A DNA stretch of 38,496 nucleotides from an uncultured Elusimicrobiales bacterium (GCA_944326765.1 CALVFE010000013.1:1-38496), one strand, 5' to 3'. Shown: positions 7,859-17,179, numbered from the stretch's first letter. Numbers and translations are program-made. Notes: generated by a model not told the origin, from the letters alone.

Positions 7859-10800
7859 ATGTTTTCCAAATTTTTTATCAACCGCCCTATTTTTTCCACA
7901 GTTATTTCTTTGTTGATTTCACTGGCCGGCATCGTATCCATTACGATGCTTCCCATTGAACAATATCCCGATCTGACGCCTCCGACGGTGGAAGTGTCGG
8001 CTACATATCCGGGCGCCAGCCCCGAAGTGATTGCCAATACGGTAGCCGCCCCGATTGAACAACAGGTTAACGGAGTGGAAGATATGTTGTATATGAATTC
8101 CACTTCTTCTTCCAACGGGGATATGTCGCTGGTTATTTCGTTTAAAGTGGGAACGGATCCGGATCAGGCCGTTATCAATGTAAACAACCGCGTGCAAAGC
8201 GCGACGGCCAGCCTGCCGGAAGATGTGCGGCGCTACGGGGTTACGGTAGATAAAAAATCGTCTTCGATTTTGCAGTTGATTGCGTTATATTCTCCCAACG
8301 GACATTCCGATACTACCACGATAGGGAACTACGCGCTGTTAAACATTGTAGATGATTTAAAACGTATTGAAGGCGTGGGCGATGCGCAGGTAATGTCGGC
8401 CAATGATTATTCCATTCGCATTTGGATCAAGCCGGACGTTCTTTCCCAGCGGGGGCTGTCCGTCAGCGATTTGGTATCCGCCGTACAGGCGCAGAATACC
8501 CAGCGTTCCGCCGGAAAAATCGGCCAGCCGCCGCTGCCGATAAAAGTGGACAGGACCTATTCCATCATCGCTCCCGGCCGCTTGACCGATCCCAAAGAAT
8601 TTGAAGAAATTATTCTGCGCGCCAACCCGGACGGCACTTCTTTGCTTTTAAAAGATGTGGCACGGGTGGAGCTGGGCAGCCAAACGTATGAATTTAATGC
8701 TACTTTTAACGGCAAGCCGGCCGTTCCAATCGGAATTTATCTTTCGCCGGGAGCAAACGCCGTGGCTACGGCCGAAGCGGTGGACGCGCATATGAAAGAA
8801 TTGGCGCAGAATTTCCCGCCCGAATTGGATATTGACTACAAAGTGGCCTACGATACCACGCTGTTCGTTACCGCCTCCATTAAAGAAGTAATCCACACGC
8901 TTATTGAAGCGATGATTTTGGTGTTCTTGGTAGTTTACCTGTTCCTCAAGGACTGGCGGGCTACGTTAATCCCGTGTCTGGCGGTGCCGGTATCTATCAT
9001 CGGAGCATTTGCGGGAATGCTGTTGCTGGGATTTTCCATTAATACGCTTACGTTATTCGGATTGGTGTTGGCCATCGGTATGGTGGTGGACGACGCTATC
9101 GTCGTCATAGAAAACGTGGAACGCATTATGCACGAAGAAAATCTGCCCGTAAAGGAAGCCACCATTAAAGCGATGGACGAAGTTTCCGGCCCGGTAGTAG
9201 CCATTGTGTTGGTGTTGTGTTCGGTGTTTGTGCCGGTTGCTTTTATGGGCGGTTTAACCGGGGTAATGTACCAGCAGTTTGCTATTACGATTGCCGTATC
9301 GGTTATTATTTCCGGTTTGGTGGCGCTGACGCTGACGCCGGCTTTGTGTGCGTTGTTGCTTAGAAAACAAGAACACCCCACAAAAGGATTTTTCTATCAG
9401 TTTGACCGTTTCTTTGAAAAACTGACCGCAAAATACGGTTCCTGGGTGGCTTTTTTCATTCGCCGCTTGTCGGTATCCGCGGTACTTATTGCGCTGGTGT
9501 TTTTGGCGGCGCTGGGATTGTTTAAAGTAGTCCCCGGCAGCTTGCTGCCCGATGAAGACCAGGGCGTTATTATGGTGGCGGCGCAGTTGGATCCGTCGGC
9601 CTCTTTGGCCAACAGCGATGCCGTAGCCAAGCAGCTGGAAGAACTGATTGAATCCCAGCCGGCCGTATCGCAGGAGCTGACGTTCTCCGGGTTTGATTTG
9701 CTCAGCAGTACGCAAAAGGGAAATGCGGTTTCTTCGTTTATTATGCTTAAACCGTGGGACGAACGTAAAGAAAAATCGCTTTCCGCGGCCGCGGTCGTGC
9801 AGAATTTGTATGTGCAGTCTCAATCCAAAATCCCGGCGGCGGTCGTGATGCCGTTTAACCCGCCGGCCATTATGGGTATGAGTACAACAGGCGGTTTGGA
9901 AGGATATATCCAAAACCGCAGCTCCGGCGGCAGTGCGGAGCTGGAAGCCCAAACCCAGAAATTTATTGAAGCCGCTAAAAAACGGCCGGAGCTTTCCAGC
10001 GTAAGCACCACTTTCTCGGCGGCGGTGCCACAGTATAAGCTGGACGTAGACGAAATCAAAGCCCAATCCATGGGGGTAACGCTGTCGGAATTATATACTA
10101 CGCTGCAAGGTACTTTCGGTACGTATTATATTAACGACTTTACTTACTCCGGCCGCAGTTTTAAAGTGATGATGCAGGCCGATGGCCAGTACCGCGCTAC
10201 ACCTGAACAAATTTCCGGCATTTATGTGCGTTCTTCTTCCGGCGCCATGGTACCGCTTTCTACTTTGGTTACGCTGACCCCCATTTTGGGGCCGGACGTG
10301 GTAGAACGGTTTAACGTGTTCCCGGCGGCCAAAATCATCGCTAATCCGGCGGAAGGTTACAGCTCCGGCGATGCAATCCGCGCCGTGGAAGAAACCGCTA
10401 AAGAAGTGCTGGATTCCGGTTTTACGCTGGCGTGGACGGGTACCACTTACCAAGAAAAACTGACGGGCAGCTCCTCGGCTTCCGCCTTGTTATTGGGTAT
10501 GTTGGTGGTATTCCTTATTTTAGCCGCCCAGTATGAAAAATGGAGCCTGCCGGTGGCGGTTCTTTTGGCGGTGCCGTTTGCCTTGTTCGGGGCATTGGCC
10601 GGCACTTGGGCGCGCGGCCTTTCCAATGACGTCTATTTCCAAATCGCCCTAGTGGCGCTGGTTGGATTGGCGGCCAAGAACGCCATCTTGATTGTGGAAT
10701 TTGCCGTCATGCTCAAACAGCAGGGAATGGAAACCGCGAAAGCCGCCATACAAGCCGCTGAGCTGCGTTTCCGCCCGATTGTGATGACTTCGCTGGCCTT

Positions 10801-11008
10801 TATCTTAGGCTGCGTGCCGCTGGCCATCAGCACCGGCGCCGGCGCGGCCAGCCGTCATTCCATTGGTACGGCGGTTGTGTTTGGCATGTTGGCGGCTACG
10901 GTGATTGCACCGTTGTTTATTCCGCTTTTCTTCTGCATTTTTGATGGTTGGAAAAAGAAAAAGGCAGAAACTGCTGAAACTATTCAAACCAAAGAGGAGC
11001 ATTTATGA
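7859..11008 (+). CDS. RND multidrug efflux pump, inner-membrane subunit (AcrB/MexB, HAE1 family)
   Basis: Proton-driven pump of 1049 residues, typical for the hydrophobe/amphiphile efflux-1 family. It begins with the conserved FFINRPIF segment. The TM4 proton-relay pair is present (GMVVDDAIVVIENVER, Asp near 411-412), as is the TM10 lysine (VGLAAKNAILIVEF, Lys near 940). The two large periplasmic loops, each between the first two transmembrane helices of its half, have the expected size. As known for the family, a trimer captures substrates from periplasm and membrane and passes them to the outer-membrane channel. The start codon follows a GGAGAGGGT site nine bases after the adaptor gene. The stop overlaps the ATG of the channel gene (ATGA at 11005-11008), so the three subunits are coupled. 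Confidence 0.95.
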   Translation: MFSKFFINRPIFSTVISLLISLAGIVSITMLPIEQYPDLTPPTVEVSATYPGASPEVIANTVAAPIEQQVNGVEDMLYMNSTSSSNGDMSLVISFKVGTDPDQAVINVNNRVQSATASLPEDVRRYGVTVDKKSSSILQLIALYSPNGHSDTTTIGNYALLNIVDDLKRIEGVGDAQVMSANDYSIRIWIKPDVLSQRGLSVSDLVSAVQAQNTQRSAGKIGQPPLPIKVDRTYSIIAPGRLTDPKEFEEIILRANPDGTSLLLKDVARVELGSQTYEFNATFNGKPAVPIGIYLSPGANAVATAEAVDAHMKELAQNFPPELDIDYKVAYDTTLFVTASIKEVIHTLIEAMILVFLVVYLFLKDWRATLIPCLAVPVSIIGAFAGMLLLGFSINTLTLFGLVLAIGMVVDDAIVVIENVERIMHEENLPVKEATIKAMDEVSGPVVAIVLVLCSVFVPVAFMGGLTGVMYQQFAITIAVSVIISGLVALTLTPALCALLLRKQEHPTKGFFYQFDRFFEKLTAKYGSWVAFFIRRLSVSAVLIALVFLAALGLFKVVPGSLLPDEDQGVIMVAAQLDPSASLANSDAVAKQLEELIESQPAVSQELTFSGFDLLSSTQKGNAVSSFIMLKPWDERKEKSLSAAAVVQNLYVQSQSKIPAAVVMPFNPPAIMGMSTTGGLEGYIQNRSSGGSAELEAQTQKFIEAAKKRPELSSVSTTFSAAVPQYKLDVDEIKAQSMGVTLSELYTTLQGTFGTYYINDFTYSGRSFKVMMQADGQYRATPEQISGIYVRSSSGAMVPLSTLVTLTPILGPDVVERFNVFPAAKIIANPAEGYSSGDAIRAVEETAKEVLDSGFTLAWTGTTYQEKLTGSSSASALLLGMLVVFLILAAQYEKWSLPVAVLLAVPFALFGALAGTWARGLSNDVYFQIALVALVGLAAKNAILIVEFAVMLKQQGMETAKAAIQAAELRFRPIVMTSLAFILGCVPLAISTGAGAASRHSIGTAVVFGMLAATVIAPLFIPLFFCIFDGWKKKKAETAETIQTKEEHL

Positions 11009-12459
11009 ATCTAAAACGATTAATGGCCGCGTGGGCAGGGATATTGCTGTTGGGCGGCTGTATGTTGGGACCTAATTACAAACAGCCGGATTTGGACTTG
11101 CCGCAAGGCGAAGCCGCCGATAATTTCAGCGTGTTTACCAACGCTAAATGGTGGGAAGTTTTCCAGGATCCGGTACTCAACCAATTGGAAGCCGACGCCT
11201 TAGAACATAACAAAGATTTACAGGCCGCTATTGCTCGCGTGGATCAGGCGCGTGCGGAAGTAGGGGTAGCCACGGCCGATCAGCTGCCCAGCCTTTCGGC
11301 GGCGGCGGAATCAGGCCGCGCCGGCAGCCAAGCCGGTTCCGGGCAGACGCAGAGTACGGCCAACGTGTCGGTCTCTTATGAATTGGACCTGTGGGGTAAA
11401 TATCGCCGATTAAGCGAAGCCGCCCGTGCCCAGCTGCTTTCCAGTCAGGCCGCCAGCGATACCGTACGTTTGACGCTTACGGCTGATGTAGCCAAAAATT
11501 ATTTTACGCTGCGCATGCTGGACGCTCAATTGGAAATCGCCCAGCGTACATTAGCCGCGCGGCAGGAAAATGTGCGCATTTATACCAGCCGCTATCAAAA
11601 CGGTTATTGTACGGAAGTGGATTTAAGACGTGTGGAAGCCAATATGTCCAGCGTGCAGGCGCAGGAACAGCAGCTGCGTCTGAAAATCGCCCAAACCGAA
11701 ACCGCGCTTTCTGTGTTGGTGGGAAAATCGCCGCGTGAAATAGTGGAAAACAATACGCCGCGCGGCAAGACGCTTTCAGAAATTACGCTGATCCCCGATG
11801 TACCGGAAGGCATTCCTTCCGATTTGTTGGCGCGACGGCCAGACGTACGCTCCGCCGAAGGACAGTTGATTGCCGCCAATGCCAACATCGGCGCAGCGCG
11901 TGCGGCGTATTTCCCCAGTATCCCGCTGACGGCTTCCGCCGGCTATGCCAGCGGCGCGCTGGACAGTTTGTTTACGGGTTCTTCCGGCGTATGGGCGGCC
12001 GGAGGCCAGTTGTTGGCGCCTATTTTTGAGGGCGGTAAAATCCGCGCAGAAAACGAAAAAGCGGAAGCCCAATACCGCGAGATGCTGGCTTCATATGAAA
12101 AGACCGTACAAGGCGCCTTCAAAGAAGCGTTAGACGCCATTGCCGCCAACCGCATCAACCGCGAGATTTTTGACTCTTACAAACAGCAAACCGAAGCAAT
12201 GCAGCGCAGCTATGACCTGACTAAAAAACAGGAAGACGCCGGGCTGATTGGCGTAACGGATTTGCTGGACGTAGAAGAAAACCTGCTTTCTGCCGAGATG
12301 AACCTGGCGAGCGCCCGCAACGACGAGTTGGCCGCGATTGTCAATTTGTCCAAGGCGCTGGGCGGCGGCTGGAATGTGCAGGGAGGGTTTGGCCCGTATG
12401 AAGAAATCGTAAAAGAGCAGCAGGCTCAATTAGCGGAAGATTCTTCCCCTGCTAACTAG
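11005..12459 (+). CDS. Outer-membrane efflux channel lipoprotein (OprM/NodT family)
   Basis: Third gene of the efflux operon, 484 residues. The lipoprotein signal ends in LLGGC with Cys19 as lipid anchor, followed by the family's MLGPNYKQP start. Two repeats of the outer-membrane efflux domain are visible, each rich in helical segments (for example AAIARVDQARAEVGVA and DLLARRPDVRSAEGQL). The latter is the usual signature in the second repeat. The protein should trimerise into the TolC-like exit duct for the pump. The ATG sits inside the stop of the pump gene, preceded by GAGGAGCATTT. A strong terminator follows, so the operon is exactly three genes. Confidence 0.92.
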   Translation: MNLKRLMAAWAGILLLGGCMLGPNYKQPDLDLPQGEAADNFSVFTNAKWWEVFQDPVLNQLEADALEHNKDLQAAIARVDQARAEVGVATADQLPSLSAAAESGRAGSQAGSGQTQSTANVSVSYELDLWGKYRRLSEAARAQLLSSQAASDTVRLTLTADVAKNYFTLRMLDAQLEIAQRTLAARQENVRIYTSRYQNGYCTEVDLRRVEANMSSVQAQEQQLRLKIAQTETALSVLVGKSPREIVENNTPRGKTLSEITLIPDVPEGIPSDLLARRPDVRSAEGQLIAANANIGAARAAYFPSIPLTASAGYASGALDSLFTGSSGVWAAGGQLLAPIFEGGKIRAENEKAEAQYREMLASYEKTVQGAFKEALDAIAANRINREIFDSYKQQTEAMQRSYDLTKKQEDAGLIGVTDLLDVEENLLSAEMNLASARNDELAAIVNLSKALGGGWNVQGGFGPYEEIVKEQQAQLAEDSSPAN

Positions 12460-12475
12460 AAATCGCTTCTTTAAT

Positions 12476-12505
12476 AAACGCCCCGTCTTTTAGGCGGGGC
12501 GTTTT
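12476..12505 (+). terminator. Terminator of the efflux operon
   Basis: GC-rich hairpin (ACGCCCCG pairing with CGGGGCGT around a nine-base loop) with an A-run before it and TTTT after it, 17 bases after the stop codon of the channel gene. Confidence 0.88.
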
Positions 12506-12599
12506 AGTGGGCGGCTGGAACCCGGCAACGGGCAGAAAAATCTTCGGAAAGAATTGTCAAATGAACGCAAGAAGCCAGCCGCAGAGGCTTTTAATTTAG

Positions 12600-12605
12600 T
12601 AAAAT
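12600..12605 (+). promoter_or_regulatory. -10 element six bases before the purB ATG
   Basis: TAAAAT, ATCATT, ATG. There is no Shine-Dalgarno in front of purB, so the transcript may start at the ATG. No -35 is seen at the normal distance (a TTGTCA at 12554-12559 is 40 bases away). Confidence 0.4.
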
Positions 12606-12611
12606 ATCATT

Positions 12612-14006
12612 ATGAGAATATCGGCGCTGTGCCCGTTAGACGGCCGCTATAGCGGCAGAGTGGGCGCGCTCAGAAGTGTGATGAGCGAAGCCGCCTTTAC
12701 TGCATACCGCGTGCGAGTGGAATGCGCGTGGTTAGAGATCCTTTCCGATTTAAAACTCCCTCATTTTAAGCCGCTTACCCAAAAAGAACGCCAATTGCTG
12801 GCAGAAACGTGTAAATTAGATGAATCTGATTTGGCGTTGATTCGGACGCTGGAATTTGACGGCTATCAGCAGATACCGCCTACCAAACACGATGTAAAAG
12901 CGGTGGAGTATTTTTTGCGGCTTCGGTTTGAAAAAACTTCATTGAAAGACCGTTTACAATGGCTTCATTTCGCGCTGACCAGTGAAGATGTGAACAGCGC
13001 CGCTTACGCGCTTTTGTTGGCGGAAGGATTGGAACAAGTCTTGTTGCCGCAATTAAACCGTTTGCAGCATACCCTTTCGCAAATAGCCCGTCGGGAAGCC
13101 CGTTCGGTGCTCTTGGCGCGCACCCATGGCCAGCCGGCTGTTCCTACTACCTTCGGCAAAGAAATACGCGTATTTGCCCAGCGGATTTCCCGACAAATTG
13201 ATGACTTGAAGAAACGGGAAATTTCTTTCAAATTCAGCGGTGCGGTAGGAAATTTTAATGCACATTATGCCGCTTTTCCGGATATTGACTGGCCGCGCGT
13301 AGCGCGCAAAATGGCGACGGCTTTAAACCAAAAACGAAAAATAAAACTGTTTCTTTCGCCGATTTCTACCCAAGTGGATCCGCGGGACAGCTATGCCGAA
13401 CTGTTTGATAATATGCGGCGTGTAAATGTGATTTTGCTGGATTTATGCCGGGATATGTGGCAGTATATTGCTTTGGGACTGGTGCGCCAAAAAACGGCAA
13501 AGGGGGAAGTGGGGTCTTCCACCATGCCGCAAAAAGTGAATCCTATCGATTTTGAAAATGCCGAAGGAAACTTGCAGTTGGCTGACGCTTTGTTCGAATT
13601 GTTTTCACGCAAGCTGCCGGTGTCGCGCTTGCAGCGGGATTTGTCGGATTCTACGGTGCTTCGGAACATAGCGGTGGCTTTTGGGTATGCACTGGTCGCC
13701 TATCAGTCCATCTCCGGCGGACTTGCCAAAATTTCGTTTGACCGGCCGGCCGCCCGGCGGGAACTAGACGCGCACCCGGAAGTATTGACGGAAGCTTTCC
13801 AAACGATTTTGCGTTCGGCCGGTTATTCCAACGCCTATGAAATTTTGCGTGATTTTGCCCGTGGCCGACAAATTACCGAAAACGCCGAAAAAGATTTTAT
13901 AGAAAAATTGGATATCGATGAGAATACTCGTACCAGACTGCGTGCTTTTACCGCGGCAAAATATCTGGGGCGGGCGTGCGAATTAGCGGAGGAAAAAAAT
14001 GATTGA
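12612..14006 (+). CDS. purB: Adenylosuccinate lyase
   Basis: Fumarase/aspartase-superfamily enzyme of 464 residues. It removes fumarate from SAICAR in de novo purine synthesis and from adenylosuccinate to give AMP. The start SALCPLDGRY is typical of the E. coli-like branch of PurB. The substrate-binding histidines lie in ARTHGQPAVPTTFGKE (near residue 172) and the catalytic serine loop is GSSTMPQKVNPIDFENAEGN (near 299). Length fits that branch. It overlaps purA by eight bases, which puts the two enzymes of the IMP-to-AMP branch in one unit. It lacks a ribosome binding site and has a -10-like hexamer six bases before the ATG. Confidence 0.95.
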   Translation: MRISALCPLDGRYSGRVGALRSVMSEAAFTAYRVRVECAWLEILSDLKLPHFKPLTQKERQLLAETCKLDESDLALIRTLEFDGYQQIPPTKHDVKAVEYFLRLRFEKTSLKDRLQWLHFALTSEDVNSAAYALLLAEGLEQVLLPQLNRLQHTLSQIARREARSVLLARTHGQPAVPTTFGKEIRVFAQRISRQIDDLKKREISFKFSGAVGNFNAHYAAFPDIDWPRVARKMATALNQKRKIKLFLSPISTQVDPRDSYAELFDNMRRVNVILLDLCRDMWQYIALGLVRQKTAKGEVGSSTMPQKVNPIDFENAEGNLQLADALFELFSRKLPVSRLQRDLSDSTVLRNIAVAFGYALVAYQSISGGLAKISFDRPAARRELDAHPEVLTEAFQTILRSAGYSNAYEILRDFARGRQITENAEKDFIEKLDIDENTRTRLRAFTAAKYLGRACELAEEKND

Positions 14007-15015
14007 TATTGTGTGCGGCGGACAAGCCGGCGATGAAGGAAAGGGGAAAATTTCTGCTTATCTGTCTTACAAAGGAAATTATGATTATTGCGTGCGGGTG
14101 GGCGGCCCCAATGCGGGGCACACCGTTGTGAAAGACGGGAAATCTTACACGCTTAAAAATATTCCGTCCGGCTTTTTGAACCCCAAAACCAAATTGGTGC
14201 TGGGGGCGGGCGCTTATACCAAAACCGAATGGCTGTTGGAAGAAGTTAAATTTACCGGTACGCACGACCGCCTCATCATCGATCCGTATGCCGTGCTGAT
14301 TTCTGATGAACAGACCGCGGCCGAAAAAAATGCGTCGCATTTTATGAAACACATCGGAAGCGTGGGAACGGGGCTCGGACAGGCGGTGCGCGACCGGATT
14401 GAACGGCGCGACATTAAGTTCGCCAAAGACGAGCCGCTGTTAAAAGAATTTATTCAAGACGTTCCTGAGTTATTAAACGATTGCTTGGATAAAGAGGGGC
14501 AAATTTTATTGGAGGGCACGCAAGGAATAAAACTTTCTCTGCTGCACGGAGAATATCCGTTTGTTACTTCGCGCGACACTACGGCCAGTACTTTTTTGGG
14601 CGAAGCCGGGCTAGGGCCCAAATCCGTACGCGACGTATATGTGGTGTTTAAACCCTATATCACGCGGGTAGGACCAGGCCCGCTGGAACGGGAATTAACC
14701 GACGAAAAAGAATTGGAAATTTATCATACCAAAGGCCATGAAATCGGCAGCGTCAGCAAGCGGCTGCGCCGCATCGGGGCGTTTGAAACGCGTTCCGCCA
14801 AGCGGGCGATTATGATTAACAATTGCACCAAAATCGCCATTACGCATATAGATATGTTTCCGGGAAATGACCGGGTGAAAAAATATGAAGATTTTACGCC
14901 GGAGGCCAAAGCTTTCCTGGAACATTTGAAAACGTTGTGCGCTCATACTTATCCGCACCCGGAAATTTCCTTGATTTCCACCGGCCCAGATATGGAAGAC
15001 ACCTTGGTTTTATAA
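13999..15015 (+). CDS. purA: Adenylosuccinate synthetase, short archaeal-type form
   Basis: GTP-dependent enzyme that condenses IMP with aspartate to adenylosuccinate. At 338 residues it is about 90 shorter than the usual bacterial enzyme (about 430) and matches the short Pyrococcus-type form. Motifs are intact: the P-loop GDEGKGK (11-17), GGPNAGHTV with the catalytic histidine near 41, the EGTQG loop near 172, YPFVTSRDTTAS near 186, and RVGPGPLERE near 222. The common GTQWGDEGKGK reads GQAGDEGKGK here. The ATG follows GGAGGAAAAA and lies inside the end of purB. A terminator follows five bases after the stop, so truncation is unlikely. It is the native end of a shorter family member. Confidence 0.92.
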   Translation: MIDIVCGGQAGDEGKGKISAYLSYKGNYDYCVRVGGPNAGHTVVKDGKSYTLKNIPSGFLNPKTKLVLGAGAYTKTEWLLEEVKFTGTHDRLIIDPYAVLISDEQTAAEKNASHFMKHIGSVGTGLGQAVRDRIERRDIKFAKDEPLLKEFIQDVPELLNDCLDKEGQILLEGTQGIKLSLLHGEYPFVTSRDTTASTFLGEAGLGPKSVRDVYVVFKPYITRVGPGPLERELTDEKELEIYHTKGHEIGSVSKRLRRIGAFETRSAKRAIMINNCTKIAITHIDMFPGNDRVKKYEDFTPEAKAFLEHLKTLCAHTYPHPEISLISTGPDMEDTLVL

Positions 15016-15019
15016 CATG

Positions 15020-15047
15020 CACCCACGCTTTCCAGCGTGGGTGTTTT
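15020..15047 (+). terminator. Terminator of purB-purA
   Basis: Perfect ten-base-pair stem CACCCACGCT / AGCGTGGGTG with a four-base loop, followed by TTTT. Confidence 0.88.
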
Positions 15048-15054
15048 AAGACGG

Positions 15055-15084
15055 TTGCGTTTTAGGTATTGCACGGGGTATAAT
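15055..15084 (+). promoter_or_regulatory. Promoter of the HAD hydrolase gene
   Basis: TTGCGT (15055-15060) and a perfect TATAAT (15079-15084) are separated by 18 bases. The leader is about 12 bases and carries AAGGGGGA before the ATG at 15102. Confidence 0.6.
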
Positions 15085-15101
15085 AAAAACAAGGGGGATT
15101 T

Positions 15102-15701
15102 ATGAAAGATATTGTTTTTGATCTAGGCGGCGTCATGATTGACTGGAATCCGCGGCATTTGTATAAAAAGATTTTTGCTTCGGAAGAAGAAATGGAATGG
15201 TTCCTTTCTAATGTTTGTACGCCGCAATGGAATACGCAGCAGGACGCCGGGCGTCCGTTTGCGGAAGGGTTGGCGTTGGTAAAGGAAAAGTATCCCAAAT
15301 ATTCCGCCCAGATCGACGATTATTATAACCGCTGGGAAGAAATGTTGGCCGGCCCCATCAAAGGAACGGTGGCGGTTTGGCGTGCTTTAAAAGACAAAGG
15401 ATACCGCATTTTCGCGCTGACTAACTGGTCGGCGGAAACGTTTCCGGTCGCACGGGAAAAATATGATTTTCTGCGGCAGATGGACGGGATCGTCGTTTCG
15501 GGCGAGGAACATTTGGTAAAACCCGATCCGGAAATTTATGCCCGGCTGCTTAAACGGTTTAATCTGAATTCCACCAACTGTGTTTTTATTGATGACAATG
15601 CCGCGAATATATCGGCGGCTGCCAATTTGGGGTTTGATACCATACATTTCCAAGGAGCAGACGCCTTGCAGGTGGAATTGATGCGCCGCGGTTTATTATA
15701 A
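15102..15701 (+). CDS. HAD-superfamily hydrolase (YihX-like sugar-phosphatase type)
   Basis: Cytoplasmic hydrolase of 199 residues, HAD subfamily IA. Motif I is FDLGGVMIDW (nucleophile Asp7, with the second aspartate replaced by Gly as in YihX-like members). Motif II is the LTNWS near residue 108, motif III the lysine in LVKPDPEIY near 144, and motif IV FIDDNAANI near 164. A helical cap lies between motifs I and II. YihX of E. coli dephosphorylates glucose 1-phosphate; related members act on other phosphates or on haloacids, so the substrate is open. The gene stands alone between its own promoter and a shared convergent terminator. Confidence 0.82.
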   Translation: MKDIVFDLGGVMIDWNPRHLYKKIFASEEEMEWFLSNVCTPQWNTQQDAGRPFAEGLALVKEKYPKYSAQIDDYYNRWEEMLAGPIKGTVAVWRALKDKGYRIFALTNWSAETFPVAREKYDFLRQMDGIVVSGEEHLVKPDPEIYARLLKRFNLNSTNCVFIDDNAANISAAANLGFDTIHFQGADALQVELMRRGLL

Positions 15702-15717
15702 ATTGATTTGCGGATTT

Positions 15718-15746
15718 AAAACCCCACCGGAAGGTGGGGTTTTTTT
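15718..15746. terminator. Convergent terminator between HAD hydrolase and CorC-type genes
   Basis: Stem ACCCCACC / GGTGGGGT around GGAA, with four A before it and seven T after it, so it works in both directions. The minus-strand gene's stop codon (15745-15747) overlaps its right edge. Confidence 0.85.
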
Positions 15747-17043
15747 ATTGTGCTTTACTAATTAAAACTTCCATTAATTTATGCCGGCGGAATTTACGGG
15801 GATCCACCAGTAATCCGTCTGCCTGCAGTTTGTCGCTTTTATCCAACGCGCGGCCTAACTGTTTTTCCGTCCACTGGGATACGGTCATATTGGCCGGCAG
15901 TTCCGGCGGCGGCGCCATATTTAATTGGTTAAATACATCGGCCATTTTGGCGGAAGCGCTGGCTACCAGCGCCGATCCTATCGGCCGGATATAGGCGGGG
16001 AAAAAATCATATTCGTCTTCAATTTCGCCCACCATTTCTTCGAAAATGTCTTCCAGCGTCAGAATGCCGGTAATTTTTTCTCCTTCCGTTACCAAGCAAA
16101 TGTGCTGTTTGTTTTTCATCAGTTTTTCCAGTGCTGTAGAAATAAGGGTGTCGGCTTCCAATTTTAAAATGGGGCGAATGATGGTGCGCGCGGAAGTGGG
16201 GGCGCCGCCGGCCATTTTGGTGGAAAGAAAAATGTCTTTGAAATTAAGATACCCGATAATGCTTTGCGGATCGGACGGATCTTCCCGCACGGGAAAACGC
16301 GTGTGCATATCCAGATGGGCTTTTACAAAAGTGTCGGCGATGGAGTCTGCGGCGTCCAACATATACACTTGATCCAGCGGAACTTGAATTTCGCGGATTT
16401 TGCGGATACAAAACATGGCGCTGGAAAGTACAATCTTTTCTTCAGTTTTGCCGAACAGCCGCGAAGAAGACGCAATGGCCGCGGCGGTGCGTAAATCCGT
16501 CATGGCCGCTTTTTGCGCTTCTTTGGGATCCGGCGCTTTATGAGACAGCGATTTTTGCGTACAGAAACGAACCAACGCCTCCATAATGCGCACAATGGGC
16601 GACAAAATCGAATAAAGCACGCGCATTACCGGTGAGAATTTAAGCGTTACAAATTCTTTGTTTTTAATGGCAAAGGTTTTTGGGGTCAGTTCGGCGAACA
16701 CGATGGTAATAAAACTCAGCGGCACTACCACTACGGCTACGGACAGCGCATCAGCCAGCCGTTTGGGAATGGAAAGCCATTCCTGAAGCACAGGGGAAAA
16801 CATTTCGTCTGCGCCCGCACCGCCGGCGGCCGCGGCGATGGCACCCACCAACGTAATGCCAATTTGTACTACCGCCAAGCTGCCTTCCATATGATCTTTC
16901 ATGAACAGGGCTTGCTCGGCGCCCAAGCGTTTTTCTTGGGCGAGAATGGACAGTTTCGTGCGAGAAACGGATGCCAGCGCCATTTCATAGGCGGCCAGCA
17001 AGGCATTTAGGGCCAACATGAGTATGATGATGAGGATCGTCAT
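15745..17043 (-). CDS. CorC/HlyC-type membrane protein (DUF21, CBS pair, CorC_HlyC domain)
   Basis: Inner-membrane protein of 432 residues from the CNNM/CorC family, whose members are implicated in magnesium or cobalt efflux and sometimes called hemolysin-like. The N-terminal DUF21 domain (to about residue 180) has several membrane helices and the conserved FAELTPKTFAIKN segment. A CBS-domain pair follows (about 205-330), holding SARTIIRPILKL and GILTLEDIFEEMVGEI. The C-terminal CorC_HlyC domain (about 345-425) ends in a typical basic stretch. Length is normal. No Shine-Dalgarno precedes the ATG; an extended -10-like TGCTACACT ends seven bases upstream. The ion is not known from sequence. Confidence 0.87.
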   Translation of the reverse strand: MTILIIILMLALNALLAAYEMALASVSRTKLSILAQEKRLGAEQALFMKDHMEGSLAVVQIGITLVGAIAAAAGGAGADEMFSPVLQEWLSIPKRLADALSVAVVVVPLSFITIVFAELTPKTFAIKNKEFVTLKFSPVMRVLYSILSPIVRIMEALVRFCTQKSLSHKAPDPKEAQKAAMTDLRTAAAIASSSRLFGKTEEKIVLSSAMFCIRKIREIQVPLDQVYMLDAADSIADTFVKAHLDMHTRFPVREDPSDPQSIIGYLNFKDIFLSTKMAGGAPTSARTIIRPILKLEADTLISTALEKLMKNKQHICLVTEGEKITGILTLEDIFEEMVGEIEDEYDFFPAYIRPIGSALVASASAKMADVFNQLNMAPPPELPANMTVSQWTEKQLGRALDKSDKLQADGLLVDPRKFRRHKLMEVLISKAQ

Positions 17044-17050
17044 GGGATAT

Positions 17051-17059
17051 AGTGTAGCA
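17051..17059 (-). promoter_or_regulatory. Extended -10 seven bases before the CorC-type gene
   Basis: Minus-strand TGCTACACT, then ATATCCC, then ATG. TACACT matches 4 of 6 -10 positions and is preceded by the TGn extension. No ribosome binding site is present between it and the start. Confidence 0.4.
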
Positions 17060-17149
17060 AAAAAGAAGCCTAAGGAAAAGGACAGTTCCGTCGTAAATGG
17101 GGAAAAACGGCCGTCTGTTTGACGGAGGGGCAGGGCGGAGTTGCCCGGC

Positions 17150-17178
17150 TTGACAATTTTCGACGATAAGCATATGCT
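17150..17178 (+). promoter_or_regulatory. Promoter of the copper ATPase gene
   Basis: Perfect -35 TTGACA (17150-17155), 17-base spacer, -10 TATGCT (17173-17178). A 12-base palindrome overlaps the -10. The start of copA is 25 bases further on. Confidence 0.7.
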
Positions 17179-17179
17179 T
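17168..17179. promoter_or_regulatory. Palindrome AAGCATATGCTT over the copA -10, possible operator
   Basis: A perfect 12-base inverted repeat covers the -10 hexamer, a position typical for a repressor site. It is short and contains common AT-rich steps, so chance is a real possibility. No regulator gene lies next to it. Confidence 0.3.

Noticed and set aside
9254-10066. Open frame of 270 codons antisense to the RND pump
   Set aside because: Arg/His/Gln-rich composition typical of a non-coding complement; the pump reading is conserved throughout.
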